Source: Lucinisca nassula (Eukaryota; Mollusca; Bivalvia; Lucinida; Lucinidae). Taken from it: DNA of 64,000 nt. Position 1 is the first letter of the stretch. Each line of letters begins with the position of its first letter. The notes below the pieces were generated by a model that saw only the letters and a list, made by a program, of their open reading frames with translations, made no database searches and was not told the origin of the DNA. The DNA lies in assembly GCA_963580285.1 (NCBI GenBank), contig OY757021.1:91127221-91191220 (forward strand). Direction: 5' to 3'. Shown here one piece after another: positions 30,636 to 40,953 of the stretch. The translations under genes and the position numbers were made by a program.

Positions 30636-31664
30636 TATTTGTTTATATTTCGCAATTAATTCGATTTGCTAGAGTGTGTAGTCATGTAACTGACTTCAAC
30701 ACTCGTAATAAATTATTAAAGGCTAAACTTCTTAATCAGGGTTATCGGTACCATAAAATAAAGCCTTTTCAAATTTTTATAGACGCCATTCTGATTAATT
30801 TCAAAATTCAATCTTGGACTTAAATCTCTTCTGCAACAAGGTCTATCGGAACCCGAATTTTATGGTGACTTAGTATATAAATTAAGAAAAATATATAACC
30901 GCAATGACTTCAGCACCCAATTTCGTAAAATCATTCTTCGATATAAAAAGATTGGGTACAGCATGGATGTTATACGACAGACTGCATGCATGGTAGTTAA
31001 CCCAATCACGGTTGGCAACTTTGCGTCCCTCTTTAACTGCACGCCGGTGGGTCATGCCTCAGATTCTATGACGGTTCCAACGTAAAGGCTTATTGAGAAT
31101 TAGAGAGATCTAATTCAAGGTAATGTTGGTTGGTGCCTGATGCTCTGTCTCTGGTCGGGCCCATCGGAGTCTAACTGTTGGTTTTCTTTTGCTCCAGCAT
31201 TTCAATGGTTTCTTGCTGTCGAGTCCTCACCGTTGTCTCACCTCTGTGGTTCTTTGATTCTTTGTGTTCACGGAGATGTTGCACTGATGAGTTAGGAGGC
31301 CTTCATGCGGACTGAACAAATTATTTGTCTAAATCGCAACGAAAGTAAGGGCGAGGATTGTGGCCACGTAAAATCGATTTAAGCCCCCCAGTGGAAATCT
31401 TTCCACTGACCGTTCCAAGGCGTTTCTTCTGTGGCGGTTTATTTATGTTGTTGTTTGTTAGTTACTGTGTGTATCACTTGTGTCTTTTTATTTTGGATGG
31501 CCATATGGCCATTTTGTGGGAAAGTAACTGTCCTTATGGCCTTACTTTGTTTACGTTTCCATTATGGTCTGGTCGCTTAATGTTTGTGTTTCTTTCCATT
31601 TGGTGTCTTTGATAGGTGGAGTAAGTTAATTGTATCGATTCCTGATCTTTGTTTTACTTCTACT
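30636..31664 (+). mobile_element. Retro-C, 5'-truncated insertion with TSD TTGGTA
   Basis: Direct repeats TTGGTA (30630-30635 and 31665-31670) bound a 1029-bp insertion that splits an HLE-4 unit (...GCAAACTTGGTA / TTGGTAGTACTCAGTC...). The left 420 bp is decayed coding sequence (next entry). The remaining 600 bp is the non-coding block found alone at 4828, 32488, 37893, 45045, 52350 and 54283, so this copy links that orphan repeat to a retroelement 3' end. Confidence 0.8.
30649..31065 (+). pseudogene. C-terminal fragment of a retroelement polyprotein
   Basis: Translating in order gives FARVCSHVTDFNTRNKLLKA, KLLNQGYRYHK, then after frameshifts LLQQGLSEPEFYGDLVYKLR and FRKIILRYKKIGYSMDVIRQ with TACMVVNPITVGNF. 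I recognise this block from memory as a conserved module in proteins annotated as reverse transcriptases in bivalve genomes; that memory cannot be checked here. At least two frame changes (around 30757 and 30820) kill it. The polymerase core is missing by 5' truncation. Confidence 0.55.
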
Positions 31665-32071
31665 TTGGTAGTACTCAGTCACCCGATGCTACATACCAAG
31701 TTTCAAGATAATTGGCCTTGTGGTTCTGGAGAAGAAGATTTGTTAAGTATTTTACCATATTTGGGCATGACGACCATCTTGGTCATGTGACCTAGACCGT
31801 ACTTGCAAACTTTGGTTCCCCCATTGCCAGGAGGCTGCAAATGAAATTAAATTGGAATTGGCCTGTGGTTTCCGAGAAGAAGACATTTGAAAATGGTGGA
31901 CGACGGACGGACGGACGACGGAGGCCTACCCTCCTTTAAGCTCCCACGGAGCCTTCGGCTCATGGGAGCTAACAGTGCGTTGCACACAGAACGAAATGAA
32001 GCGAAAAACAAAACGAGAGGAGAAAATAAGCAAAATAAAAATGTTAGAAAAAAACACAATGAGCTCAGTAC

Positions 32072-32098
32072 CTTCGAACAATCCTGTAAGATGTGTAT
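32072..32098 (-). CDS. Candidate 27-base calpain microexon
   Basis: On the minus strand CTGCTGTAG|ATACAC...TCGAAG|GTACTG gives consensus AG and GT borders around 27 bases. Taking one base from the exon at 33748-33861, it reads H-THLTGLFE and passes one base on, so it keeps frame whether included or skipped. LFE could stand for the conserved M-F-x-x-F helix after the fourth EF-hand of calpains. The exon is too short for a firm call and could be chance. Confidence 0.35.
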
Positions 32099-32487
32099 CT
32101 ACAGCAGAGAAGTAGAGAAAAATGAAAATTACATGAATTTTGAGGAGAACAGAGTACAGAAGTATCCGTATACCAAGTAACTAAAAAGAGCACATTAGCT
32201 ACATGTTAAGATTACATTTTACAATACCGTGATTGATTAATTACCTATCAAAGCAGCTATCTCTGGAAGATACAAAATTATCCAGAATTGATATGCATTT
32301 AAAATATAAAACATATAGACAGTTTATTGAATTGGAATCACAAACTGGAAAAATAATATCAACCTCTTCTAAAAGATTTATTTTATGTTGCTTTACGACA
32401 CTGTGGTAAAACTTTAAAATATGCTTGTAATATCTTTACATCTATCTATCAGATAATGTATTGTTGTTCACTATTCACGTATTTGGT

Positions 32488-33115
32488 CTGGGTCAGTCCT
32501 CCGATTTTATGACGGTTCCAGCATAAAGGCTTACTGAGATTTAGAGAGAATTTAAATTTATGTACTGTTGGTCGATGCCTGATGCTCTGTCTCTGGTCGG
32601 GTCCATCGGAGTCTAACTGTTGGTTTTCTTTCGCTCCAGCATTTCATTGGTTTCTTGCTGTCGAGTCCTCATCGTTATTTCATCTCTGTGGTTGTTTGAT
32701 TTTTTTTCTTGGAGATGTTGTACTGACGAGTTAGGAGGCCTTCATGCGGACTGAACAAATTGTTTGTCTAAATCGTGACGAAAGTAAGAGCGAGGATTGT
32801 GGCCGCGTAAAATCGGTTTCAGCATACCCCCCCCCACCCCCCCCCCCCCACCCCGCGACAATTCCAATGCGTTTTTTCTGTCGCTGTTTATTTCTGTTAT
32901 GGTTTTTGTCTTTTAGTGTGTGTGTATGCCTTATATTTTTTGTTTTGGGTTTTTGGATAGCAATTGACCATTTTGTGGGAAAGTAACTGTCCTTTTGACT
33001 TTCCGCTATTAGTGTTTCCATTAGGGTCTAGTTATTTCATGTTTGTGTTTCTTTCCCTTTGGTGTCTCTGATGGAATCTGTGGATTAATGGAATCGATTC
33101 CAGATCAATGCCTTC
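32488..33115 (+). mobile_element. Retro-C 3' region, solo copy
   Basis: Runs from CCGATTTTATGACGGTTCCA through TCTCTGGTCGGGTCCATCGG, GACTGAACAAATTGTTTGTC and TTTTGTGGGAAAGTAACTGT to GAATCGATTCCAGATCAATG. A poly-C tract (32825-32853) is embedded. Non-coding; ORFs here are chance. Confidence 0.75.
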
Positions 33116-33747
33116 ACTTCTATCTTATTTATAATTTTATTATACTTTAAATTTCTTTCAGGCCTAAAACAGCCATCACTTGTCGATCCTGTTTCAAGTA
33201 ACTTGACAACGTATTTATGTGACATGACTTCCATTGCTCAGAAGAGAAATGATTAATCAAAGTCAATGGCTGGTTGAATTAGCTTTGAGCCAATTCGAAA
33301 TTTTGGACATTTACATGAGGCTTGTTCAAAAAATTAACTGAGCTAGTTTAGAAAGAGATATTGACTTTTTTAGTATTCGGGGCGTTCATTTCCTTGCAAC
33401 GATATACGTGTACGTTTGTATTGGATACAGATTCTTAAAAAGTCTGACGAATTTCTTCTGGATCATATTTGTATGTAAATGTTTTTATATGCTTTTAATG
33501 AATTCTATTGTTTAAAGAATGCAAATGAAATAAAAGCTTAAACTAAAGGGATATTTAGCACCAAAGGCAACGGGTATGCATTTCACGAATGGGATATTTC
33601 GAAACGTTTTGGCTGAATGAATTAACTGTCCTTAAGAAACTTTTAAATATTTTTTTTCCTTAAGAAACTACATATATATGGATGAAACATTCAAAATGTT
33701 TATCTGCTAGAATGATTTAAAGGTTGCCAAAATAAATGTAAACTTAC
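33116..33747. other. Calpain intron, no feature recognised
   Basis: AT-rich, no repeat family recognised and no exon with both splice sites. It directly follows (in gene order) the exon at 33748-33861. Confidence 0.4.
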
Positions 33748-33861
33748 GATGTGCAACATGCAGTTTGACTACGGAGTTGATGAAACCTTCCAGGTGCATA
33801 TAATCTTTCGCAGCAAACCTCAGAACCAGTCCTTCTAGAATTCTGTTGCTGCACGAAAACC
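33748..33861 (-). CDS. Calpain penta-EF-hand exon (EF-hand 4 region)
   Basis: Minus-strand exon of 114 bases between AATGCAG and GTAAGT. It completes a glycine with the preceding exon and reads FSCSNRILEGLVLRFAAKDY then MHLEGFINSVVKLHVAH. The pattern G-F-x-(3)-N-x-x-(2-4)-L-x-x-R-(6-8)-F-x-(3)-V-V-K-L is the known calpain helix-loop-helix after EF-hand 3, where many family members read L-R-Y-A-D and D-F-x-x-F-I. The fourth loop lacks acidic calcium ligands, which is common at this position. It ends with one base of the next codon. With the 34534 exon it gives the typical A-G-F junction. Confidence 0.85.
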
Positions 33862-34533
33862 CTGCATTATATGAAATAAAAAGCTATGGAATAAATTGAT
33901 TATAAATATTTAAAATGACACATGAGAAAGCGGACGTGAGTATTCTCCAATCTATGTTCAAGGTCTCTACAAAATATCCGCGACCCTGACGAGACCGCGC
34001 TTTTGTGAAGGCACGCCTTAGCCTTTTTTGATCGCATATGCAGAAAGTATTCTTTTCTTAATGCACTCTTTGTGTTCAGTTACAGATAGACACCAAAGGC
34101 ATTTATTCCGAGTTTATTATATACTTGTGCAGAAAATACGATGTAGACATTATGTCGAGCTTTTGAGATAAAGATTTTAAACCAAATATATGTTTCGAAA
34201 ATGACTGCAAAAGACAGATACAGTACATCAGTCCTAAATATATGAATTAAATTTTATTTATTTTCGATGTCGAGTGTAAGAAGGAAAATGTATTAAAATA
34301 AAAGCAAAAATTCCCAGATTATTTTCTGGTAAAGAAAATACAATGCAGGCATTATGACGAGTTTCCAAGAGAAAGATTGTAAATTAAGACCAATTGTCTG
34401 CAATACCCCTACTCCAAGGGTACAACACATTGATCCTTCTTATTTGGATTCAGTAAAGTTTCGAATTATTTTTTATCTGTTTGGTTTTGGTTGGTATCGA
34501 AGGTATATTATTAAAACCATAACAACAATTTAC

Positions 34534-34612
34534 CTGCCATTCTCAAAGCACTACGTAAAGAATAGGTATCGATGACTGATCCGTTGCCGACTTTGAACTT
34601 GCTAAAAATTCC
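34534..34612 (-). CDS. Calpain penta-EF-hand exon (EF-hand 3)
   Basis: Minus-strand exon of 79 bases, acceptor TATTTCAG and donor GTAAAT. It reads GIFSKFKVGNGSVIDTYSLR then SALRMAG, joining in phase 0 to W-Q at the end of the previous exon, so the family signature W-x-x-I-F-x-K-F...S-x-x-Y-x-L-R-x-A-L-x-x-A-G is complete. In typical calpains this loop is D-x-D-x-S-G; here it is K-V-G-N-G-S, without the acidic ligands, so this site probably does not bind calcium. Confidence 0.87.
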
Positions 34613-34634
34613 CTGAAATAGAGATATATATATA

Positions 34635-34912
34635 CGGGTATGCTTATATAAAAGTCGTGTATATGAAGGAACTTTTTTTTTGGCTAATGGACGGGTATAC
34701 TTACATAAAAGTCGTGTATATGAAGGCACTTTTCTTGGCTAAGGGACGGGTATACTTACATAAAAGTCGTGTATATGAAGGAACTTTTCTTGGCTAAGGG
34801 ACGGGTATACTTACATAAAAGTCGTGTATATGAGGGAACTTTTCTTGGCTAAGGGACGGGTATACTTACATAAAAGACGTGTATATGAAGGAACGTTTCT
34901 TGCCTAAGGGCT
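34635..34912 (+). repeat. Minisatellite, period 55 bp, five units
   Basis: CGGGTATACTTACATAAAAG restarts at 34635, 34692, 34747, 34802 and 34857 (57, 55, 55, 55). Units contain GTCGTGTATATGAAGGAACT and TTCTTGGCTAAGGGA. It begins 22 bases from the splice acceptor of the calpain exon 34534-34612, in the intron. Confidence 0.92.
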
Positions 34913-37169
34913 AACTGAGTAAACTAAAGTTAAACATTGGCCTCTTAATTATGTAGACGGAGTCATTTTAGGCAAGGGTCAATGGATTTTGTCAGAAACG
35001 CTAGTTTACCGAGTGTCCGGTTTATCCGTTGATCCGAAGCTATAGTGTTTCTGATGGGAGATGCAAGGTATTTGAATCGATTCCTGATCGTTGCCTTCAC
35101 TTCGAGTTTGGATTTTTAGGTTGCATCGGAGATGTTGGAGTATTTTTTAAACCATGTATTTAACCCCTATCCTGCTGAACATGACATCCCCTACTTTTGA
35201 AAATTGTGTAGACCCAGAAGCAATCTGATCAGGATATACAGCGTGTGTCAGGCAGTTTGTGAACTGAATAAATACTTTATGCTAAACAGAAGTCAATCGG
35301 AGTCTAACTCTTGGCTTCCGTTTACCGTAGAATACCGTAGAATGCTTGGAAGGTAAAGCCTTTTAAAGCCAACATCTTCTTATCTTCTAACAATTACTAA
35401 ACTTTCGTGTTCTCAACTCATGCGATTTAAATTGTGTTTATGACAGATCCTTTACCCTGAATACTGTTACGAGATGAAATAGAAGCATATATGGTGCTTT
35501 TGCACGTCTAAATTATTTTTAGTAGGTATTTGGCAAAGCAGCGCGATTAAAGTATTCTAATGAAATATGGTAGACAAAAGTTTTATCGCTACGCACCGAT
35601 CGTGCGTATATCATGCGATGTATTCTTCCGCGGTTTGTGTGGTGAGGTTATTCGCCATACAGTAGGCCGCTATAAGTCTGATTTTCATGTAGTTTGCCTA
35701 AAAGTTGCCAAGCGCCAAAACGTGCCATATATATGTTTCATGCCATACGCGTGATTTGTGGTGATTTGTACTGACGGAAGGTCTACCATTGATTTGTATG
35801 GAAGTTTTATCATTTTTTCTCCAAAGGAAATGCAATTGTAACGGACATCTATTTTCTGCTGAAACTCCATCCAGGCTATAATTGTAGCCAGTTTCTGAGT
35901 TTCTCAAAATTTTATCGAGCCAGCACGGGTATACATGAATTTCGTGTGTGGCCGATAATTATAAATACCCTAAATATTATTGTAAGGTCAGCAGCGGAAC
36001 AGAATTTATAGAAGTACGCAGTACGTATCACCACAAGTTTGTGACGAGCCAAACGCTGAAGCTTTGAAGGTGTGTTAAATCTATGTTTATTTTTATTTTT
36101 ATTTTTTGTATGAATCTGCGTGTATGTTTTGGAGGGGTTTTCACCTTAGTATAACCCAATTTTCTGAAGCCTCTTCTGAATTCATTTAGGCTGTACTACC
36201 GTCGGGTCACTTGTTCGATCCATAGCTTTTGACTATCGGTTTAAGAAAACCGAGGTCCCGTCTCTATGAAATTTGGTGTTGAGGGGACGTAACATTTAAC
36301 AGACAGGTTTAACTATATCTTCGTCATCAGGGCGAACTGTTAGAGAAGAGCCTGACGGGTTATCCATGATGATGATGCCGTTTCTGTTTAAGAAATCTGC
36401 TTGTACCTGTATGCACATGTAAATAATGTGTATTGTTTCCAAGCACTGTATTAAGTGTAGGCCAAAATGTATGATGACAAGATTGGGTATTTGGTCGTCA
36501 CACGTTATAACGGCCTGAGCGGCGTAAGTGACGTCATCAACGTCACCAATGTCGCAACGTCGGTTCTAACGTTACATCTACATAATACGGAAATAATTTT
36601 AGTTTAGTATTTTACGGCAAACAGTGCAGGTCCGTTCATGTAGTATGCTACGGCAAACAGTGTGGTCCCGATCAAATATTGATATGTTACATGAAGTATG
36701 CTACCGTAAACAGTCTGGTCCCGATCAAATATTGATTCGCGGTGTGTAGAAGGAAGTTCTCTGTAATTGGCGAAAGACCAGGTAGCGTAAATGTGCAGTC
36801 TGTTCAACTGACTTTTACTGTGCTGATACAATGAGCACGAAATTGATGAGTATTATGCTCAGTTATAGTGAGCATTAAACTGATTTCTGTAGTGCTCAGT
36901 AAGGAAGCATAAATTTTGAGTAGTCTTGTTTCAAGCACTGGGTACTGATATTTTGTTGCACAGTCAAGTCAAGTCTTGCTGCGCGGTTATTGTTGCACGC
37001 ACTGATCAGCCTGTTTGTCTGGTCAGCGCATGCGCAATAACGGTATATGCATGAACATGTTCAGATTTCTCCGGGGCAGGGATCATGATGTAGTGTATAC
37101 GTTTGTGAACCGTATTTAAGTTGTTCGTTATTGTTTTAGGCACTTCGTGGGTGATGACCAGACTCGCTT
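34913..37169. other. Calpain intron with small repeat scraps
   Basis: Visible scraps: a Retro-C tail (35040-35110), a TTAA MITE remnant with TGTGTAGACCCAGAAGC (35160-35285), a Retro-C piece (35288-35340), and a triplicated motif TATGCTACGGCAAACAGTGT near 36605-36740 with GGTCCCGATCAAATATTGAT twice. Stops are frequent in all frames and no exon with convincing protein similarity was found. Confidence 0.4.
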
Positions 37170-37880
37170 TCACTGTGATACTTTTCTCAACCATCTTTGA
37201 TGACTAATTTTATCAAAGGCTTTTGCCAGATTCAGGTAGACGGAATTCCAAGATATATTTTCTTCAATATACATTGACCGGTCCTCTAAGGCATCAAACA
37301 ATTGAAGAACACATGATCGTCCAGTGCAAAAAAACTGAACTGACAGTCAGAAAGTAAATCATTTCTGTTTAAGTATGCAATGATCCGAGATCTTATGACT
37401 TTTTTTCAAGGCACTTACGAACAACAGATGTAAGGCTCATTTGCCTATAGTTCCCAGTAACATACTTTTTCCCTTCTTATACAACGGTGTCAGCTTTGTA
37501 TATTTCGACTCTGTTGAAAATGACTTTTGAAATATGATACAGTTTTGTAACAAAAATGGACGCCTATTATCTGCTCCCATAGACTTTGTTGTGTTTAACT
37601 CATTTAAAAGTTTTTCAACCTCTGTTATGCTAACATCTATCTTTTCCAAATGTCTATCAAAATTCAAGTCCTACAGTGTGGGTATGGTAGATACAACTTC
37701 GCGGGTAAATGCAATGGCAAAAAAAAACTTATTAGTTCATTTGCCTTTTCACTATCTGTCTGTGTCCAGGTACCGTCATTATTCTGGAGATTTCCTATTG
37801 ATGACTCGGTCTTTTGTTTGACATATTTCCAGAATCTCTTGGGCTCCTTTTTTTGCATTTTGAGCAACACTCTTTCATTA
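37170..37880 (-). pseudogene. LINE reverse-transcriptase fragment
   Basis: Minus-strand reading in order: EPKRFWKYVKQKTESSIGNL and SEKANELISFF (the linker after the endonuclease in many LINEs), EVEKLLNELNTTKSMGAD, KLTPLYKKGK, then GNYRQMSLTSVVRKCLEK (RT motif 1), LLSDCQFSF with GRSCVLQLFDALEDRSMYIE (motif 2) and NSVYLNLAKAFDKI (motif A). Several frameshifts separate these. The first catalytic Asp of motif A is replaced (Y-L-N for Y-L-D). The Y-A-D-D half and everything after are gone. It is a dead fragment truncated at both ends, in a calpain intron and on the calpain strand. Confidence 0.85.
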
Positions 37881-37892
37881 TTATTTATTTTT

Positions 37893-38385
37893 TTGGGGGG
37901 TGGGTTCCAGCGTTTCAGTTATTCCATGCTGTCGAGTCCTCGCCGTTGTTTCATCTCTGTAATTGTTCTATTTTTATGTTCGCGGAGATGTAGCAATGAT
38001 GTTAGGAAGCCTTCATGGGGACTGAACAAACTATTTGTCTAAACCACGAAAGAAGTAAGGCCGCGGAAATCGATTTAAGAATCCCCACCCCACTCCAGTG
38101 AAATGCTTTTTACTGACCGTTCCAATGTGGTTCTTCTGTTGCGGTTTATTTTTGTTATAAGTCGTCTTTGAATGTTGTATCGCTTAAATCTTTTTTGTTT
38201 TGGATAGCCAACTGGCCGTTTTCTGGGAAAATGACCGTCCTTTTCGCGTTCCCCTAGTGATTTTTTCCATAAAGGTGTAGTTAATTCATGTTCGTGTTCT
38301 TTCCCTTTGGTGTCTCTGGTGGGAGGAGTGTGGTGGTTTTATCTTTTCCTGATCACTGCCTCCACTTTTTGTTTTATAGATAAAT
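37893..38385 (+). mobile_element. Retro-C 3' region, solo copy
   Basis: Starts TTCCAGCGTTTCAGTTATTC and ends TCTTTTCCTGATCACTGCCT. The same blocks as at 31190-31664 occur in order, with small losses. Non-coding. Confidence 0.7.
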
Positions 38386-38598
38386 TAATCTGACTGGTTG
38401 ATAATCAGACATAGGTGTGGCTAAATTAATTTATCCATCGGGATAAAGGTGAAGCATAAGTTAGGTCCCTTTATTGTTTTCTGTTTAGCATAACGACTTT
38501 CTCCAAATATCATTCGGCGTTTTACAAGACAAATAGCATTCCCTGCTGGTATTTAAATCTTATAAGCGAATAACTGTTCGTGCTCGATCGTGTTCAGC

Positions 38599-38808
38599 AT
38601 GAAGTATTTTATGACCTCGTGGTCTGTTTTCTTACTCTTACCTATCATTATCGAGGCTGACAAGAGAATCCGTGAAACCGGAGGATACTCCCCGAAGATG
38701 CGCAGTGGTAGGAGGATTATGTTAGTGAAAGCGTCAAATATGGTGGTTCTATACACTTTGAAGTGTGCTATGAAATCTGGGGTTCCACTGCACATGATTT
38801 TTATATGA
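38599..38808 (+). CDS. Doubtful ORF resembling a secreted peptide precursor
   Basis: A 69-codon frame starting ATG at 38599 encodes a hydrophobic start (MKYFMTSWSVFLLLPIIIEA) that fits a signal peptide ending at residue 20. It is followed by K-R (22-23), a 13-residue stretch IRETGGYSPKMRS, then G-R-R (37-39). K-R...G-R-R is the layout of an amidated neuropeptide. Against it: the frame is on the strand opposite calpain, deep in an intron, the rest of the ORF is nondescript, and the complementary strand is also open for 80 codons. I do not recognise the peptide. Confidence 0.2.
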   Translation: MKYFMTSWSVFLLLPIIIEADKRIRETGGYSPKMRSGRRIMLVKASNMVVLYTLKCAMKSGVPLHMIFI

Positions 38809-38929
38809 CTGAATCAATGTTGAAAAGGCTGTAAAATGTAAATACATCCAGCCATTTTATGTGTTGAAATTAAACAATGAACTAAGTGCCAGATATGAAA
38901 AAAGTAAATATAGCAACTGCCTGCAAAGC

Positions 38930-39906
38930 CTGTAACTCTTACACCATATGACCAAGAAGCTTAGTTTTGTGTTCCCTAGTTAGTTATTGTCAGCAAAGAA
39001 TGCAACAATAAGCAGAAATGTAAGGCCCCTTCCCTGCAAGGGCCTTTACATCTTAAATCAAAAGACTAAGAAACTCAGTTTTAAGTTTTATAGTATGTAA
39101 TTTTTAACAAAAAATGTTACAAGGAATACACATGTGAAATATGAAAGCCCTATTACAGGAGATCTTTGTTTTCAAAAGAGGAGCTAATTCAGTGAAAACA
39201 AGCAATATATTGTTGGTCCTTTGTCAGAATGTAGGTTTTGTGATGGTAAGTATGTTTGTGAAGTTTCATAAGAGTAGTACAAATACTTTTAGAATTTTGA
39301 CCGAGGTCAAGCTGTATGATTATGGCGTGACAAACACACACCCAAAAGCAATGTAGTTATAGCCCTTTGCCAGAATGTAGGTCTTGTGATGGTAAGTATG
39401 TGTGTGGTATTGCATGAGATGATGAGAGTAAGGCAAGTACTTTTCAAGTTATGACCGAGGGTAAGTTTTATGGTTAAGGCGTGACAAACACACGGACAAA
39501 AGCAATATAGTTTTTTCTCCTTTGTCAGAATATAGGTCGTGTGATGGTTAGTATTCGTGTGACATTTCATTAAAGTTGGGCTAATACTTTTAAAGTTATG
39601 ACAGAGGTTAAGTTGTTGTTTTTTTGTTTGTTTTTTTTTTTTGTTAAGGGGTGGCAAACCTGCGGACAAAAGGAACTCAGTTATGGCCCTTTTTCACAAT
39701 GTAGGTCTTATGATGGTAAGTATGTGTGTGAAGTTTCGTGAGTGTAGGCAAAATACTTTTGAAGTTATGACGATGTAAAATGCTTTGGTTTAGATGTCTG
39801 TTTGTTTGATTTGAGGCTTAACGTCCCCGTCAACACTGTAAAGGTCATTTTGGAGACGTTGCTTCCAATTTTGTTGGACTTTTACCCGACATTGAGGTTT
39901 AGATGT
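38930..39906 (+). repeat. Tandem repeat, period about 150-165 bp
   Basis: The block CCTTTGTCAGAATGTAGGTC with GTGATGGTAAGTATGTGTGT recurs at about 39215, 39361, 39518 and 39686. Between copies come AAGTTATGACCGAGGT and GGCGTGACAAACACACGGAC. It resembles an HLE core but no end hairpins are seen. A SINE-V fragment is inserted in the last unit. Confidence 0.7.
39798..39895 (-). mobile_element. SINE-V, 5'-truncated, 11-bp target duplication
   Basis: GGTTTAGATGT flanks it on both sides (39787-39797 and 39896-39906). Read on the minus strand it begins inside the element (CTCAATGTCGGG) and ends at the CCTCAAATCAAAC tail. Loss of the 5' part with a precise tail is what target-primed reverse transcription produces. 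Confidence 0.9.
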
Positions 39907-39929
39907 GAAAAACGGAATGACAATGTGAT

Positions 39930-40487
39930 TACTAGGGGGCGCCCTCACTTCCGTATTGGGCCCTAATTAAGAAGGGTAGTAACTCCGTAAATACCGTTTA
40001 CAAGAATATAGTTCTTGCATTTTGCAATTCCTCTTATGGCCCCGCTAATAGTGTATCAAATTTCACTAGCATACCTTTAAAACTTTTAAAGATGCTCCGG
40101 ATAAGCTTTATATTACCAGAAAAAAAATAAAAAGGGAAATAACTCTGTAATTACTGGGGACATAGTTACGGTTCTTGCACATTGCACTTCCTCTGATGAC
40201 CATCTATCAATTTGTTAAGTTTCATTCAATTCCCTTCCATACTTTCAGAGATATGCTCCGGACAAGCTTTTCATTGAAATAATTAAGAAGGGAAGTAATT
40301 CCATAAATACTGGTGAAAGGGTTATGGTTCTTGCATTCTGCGATTCCACCCATGGTTCTCTATCAGTATATCAAGTCTCATTTAATTACCTTTAACAATT
40401 TAGAGATATGCTCCGGATAAAAGTTTGACGGTTAGACGGACGGACAAAGCCGCGACTTTATGCTCTCCCTTCGGGGCGCATAAAAAT
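39930..40487 (-). mobile_element. HLE with about 160-bp units and its own end hairpin
   Basis: Units with AGGGAAATAACTCTGTAATT / ATGGTTCTTGCATT / ATGCTCCGGATAAGC recur at about 39970, 40138 and 40289. The right edge carries GGTTAGACGGACGGACAAAG and a palindrome TATGCTCTCCCTTCGGGGCGCATA (in two arms, 40460-40483). The plan is the same as HLE-4 with unrelated text: core, CGGAC block, end hairpin. Confidence 0.6.
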
Positions 40488-40818
40488 CCAACAGTTACCA
40501 TAGATAAAGTTCCGGGAAACCCTCTTGTGATTGCCTATCTGATAACTCCCTTTAAAGTGAACTGATTTTACTAAGTACATAAAGAGAACAAACAACATTA
40601 ATGCCTAGTCCCGGAGTTACAATGCGCACTTTATGCTAATATGACTTAAGTGTGTCCTGCTCATAAGTTTTAAAATGTCACCAGTTGTTGGCGCTTAAAA
40701 TTTGTGAGCAGGATGAAGGAAATTTTGAGCTAGTCTGAGCAGGACGAGTGCATTTCAACATTTGTAGGCATTGCAAATTTTATTGAACAAGTGTGGAAGT
40801 TTCTTGACCTGTACTCAC

Positions 40819-40887
40819 CTGCCATGTGGTGAGTTTCTGTAACAGTGTCATGAACTCATCGTAAGTCAATCTACCGTTCATGTCTTT
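40819..40887 (-). CDS. Calpain penta-EF-hand exon (EF-hand 2)
   Basis: Minus-strand exon of 69 bases (23 codons) between an AAATTCAG acceptor and GTGAGT donor, both strong. It reads KDMNGRLTYDEFMTLLQKLT-TWQ. With the D ending the previous exon the loop is D-K-D-M-N-G-R-L-T-Y-D-E, a canonical calcium-binding EF-hand (ligands at positions 1, 3, 5 and 12, Gly at 6). T-W-Q leads into the I-F-S-K-F of the next exon as in other calpains. This is the one EF-hand in the gene that clearly keeps all calcium ligands. Confidence 0.9.
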
Positions 40888-40953
40888 CTGAATTTATTTT
40901 AAGGAAAAGTGTGTGGTAAAATTTGATACTAAGTATATCAAAATATCGTTTAG

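Larger units (their letters stand above)
28384..31970 (-). mobile_element. HLE-4, reversed, core period about 400-450 bp
   Basis: In window order: CAAG plus hairpin AGGACC-ATGA-GGTCCT (28384-28403), the reversed 3' edge. Core units follow with ATGCTACATACCAAGTTT at about 28451, 28854, 29286, 29735, 30181 and 31687. Then ACGACGGACGGACGGACGAC and the 5' hairpin AGCTCCCA...TGGGAGCT (31939-31970). Units repeat GGCGGCCATCTTGGTCATGT and CAAGTGACCTTGGNCCAAGG. A retroelement is inserted at 30636-31664. No transposase gene is present, so the element is non-autonomous. Confidence 0.7.

Noticed and set aside
33250..33310. Terminal calpain exon with N-W-L (minus strand)
   Set aside because: A stop codon lies directly upstream in frame and there is no splice acceptor.
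37650..38042. 130-aa plus-strand ORF
   Set aside because: It is the antisense of the LINE RT fragment continuing into a Retro-C repeat.
39307..39669. 120-aa minus-strand ORF with repeating Thr/His-rich text
   Set aside because: The repetition comes from the tandem DNA repeat of about 155 bp, not from a protein repeat.
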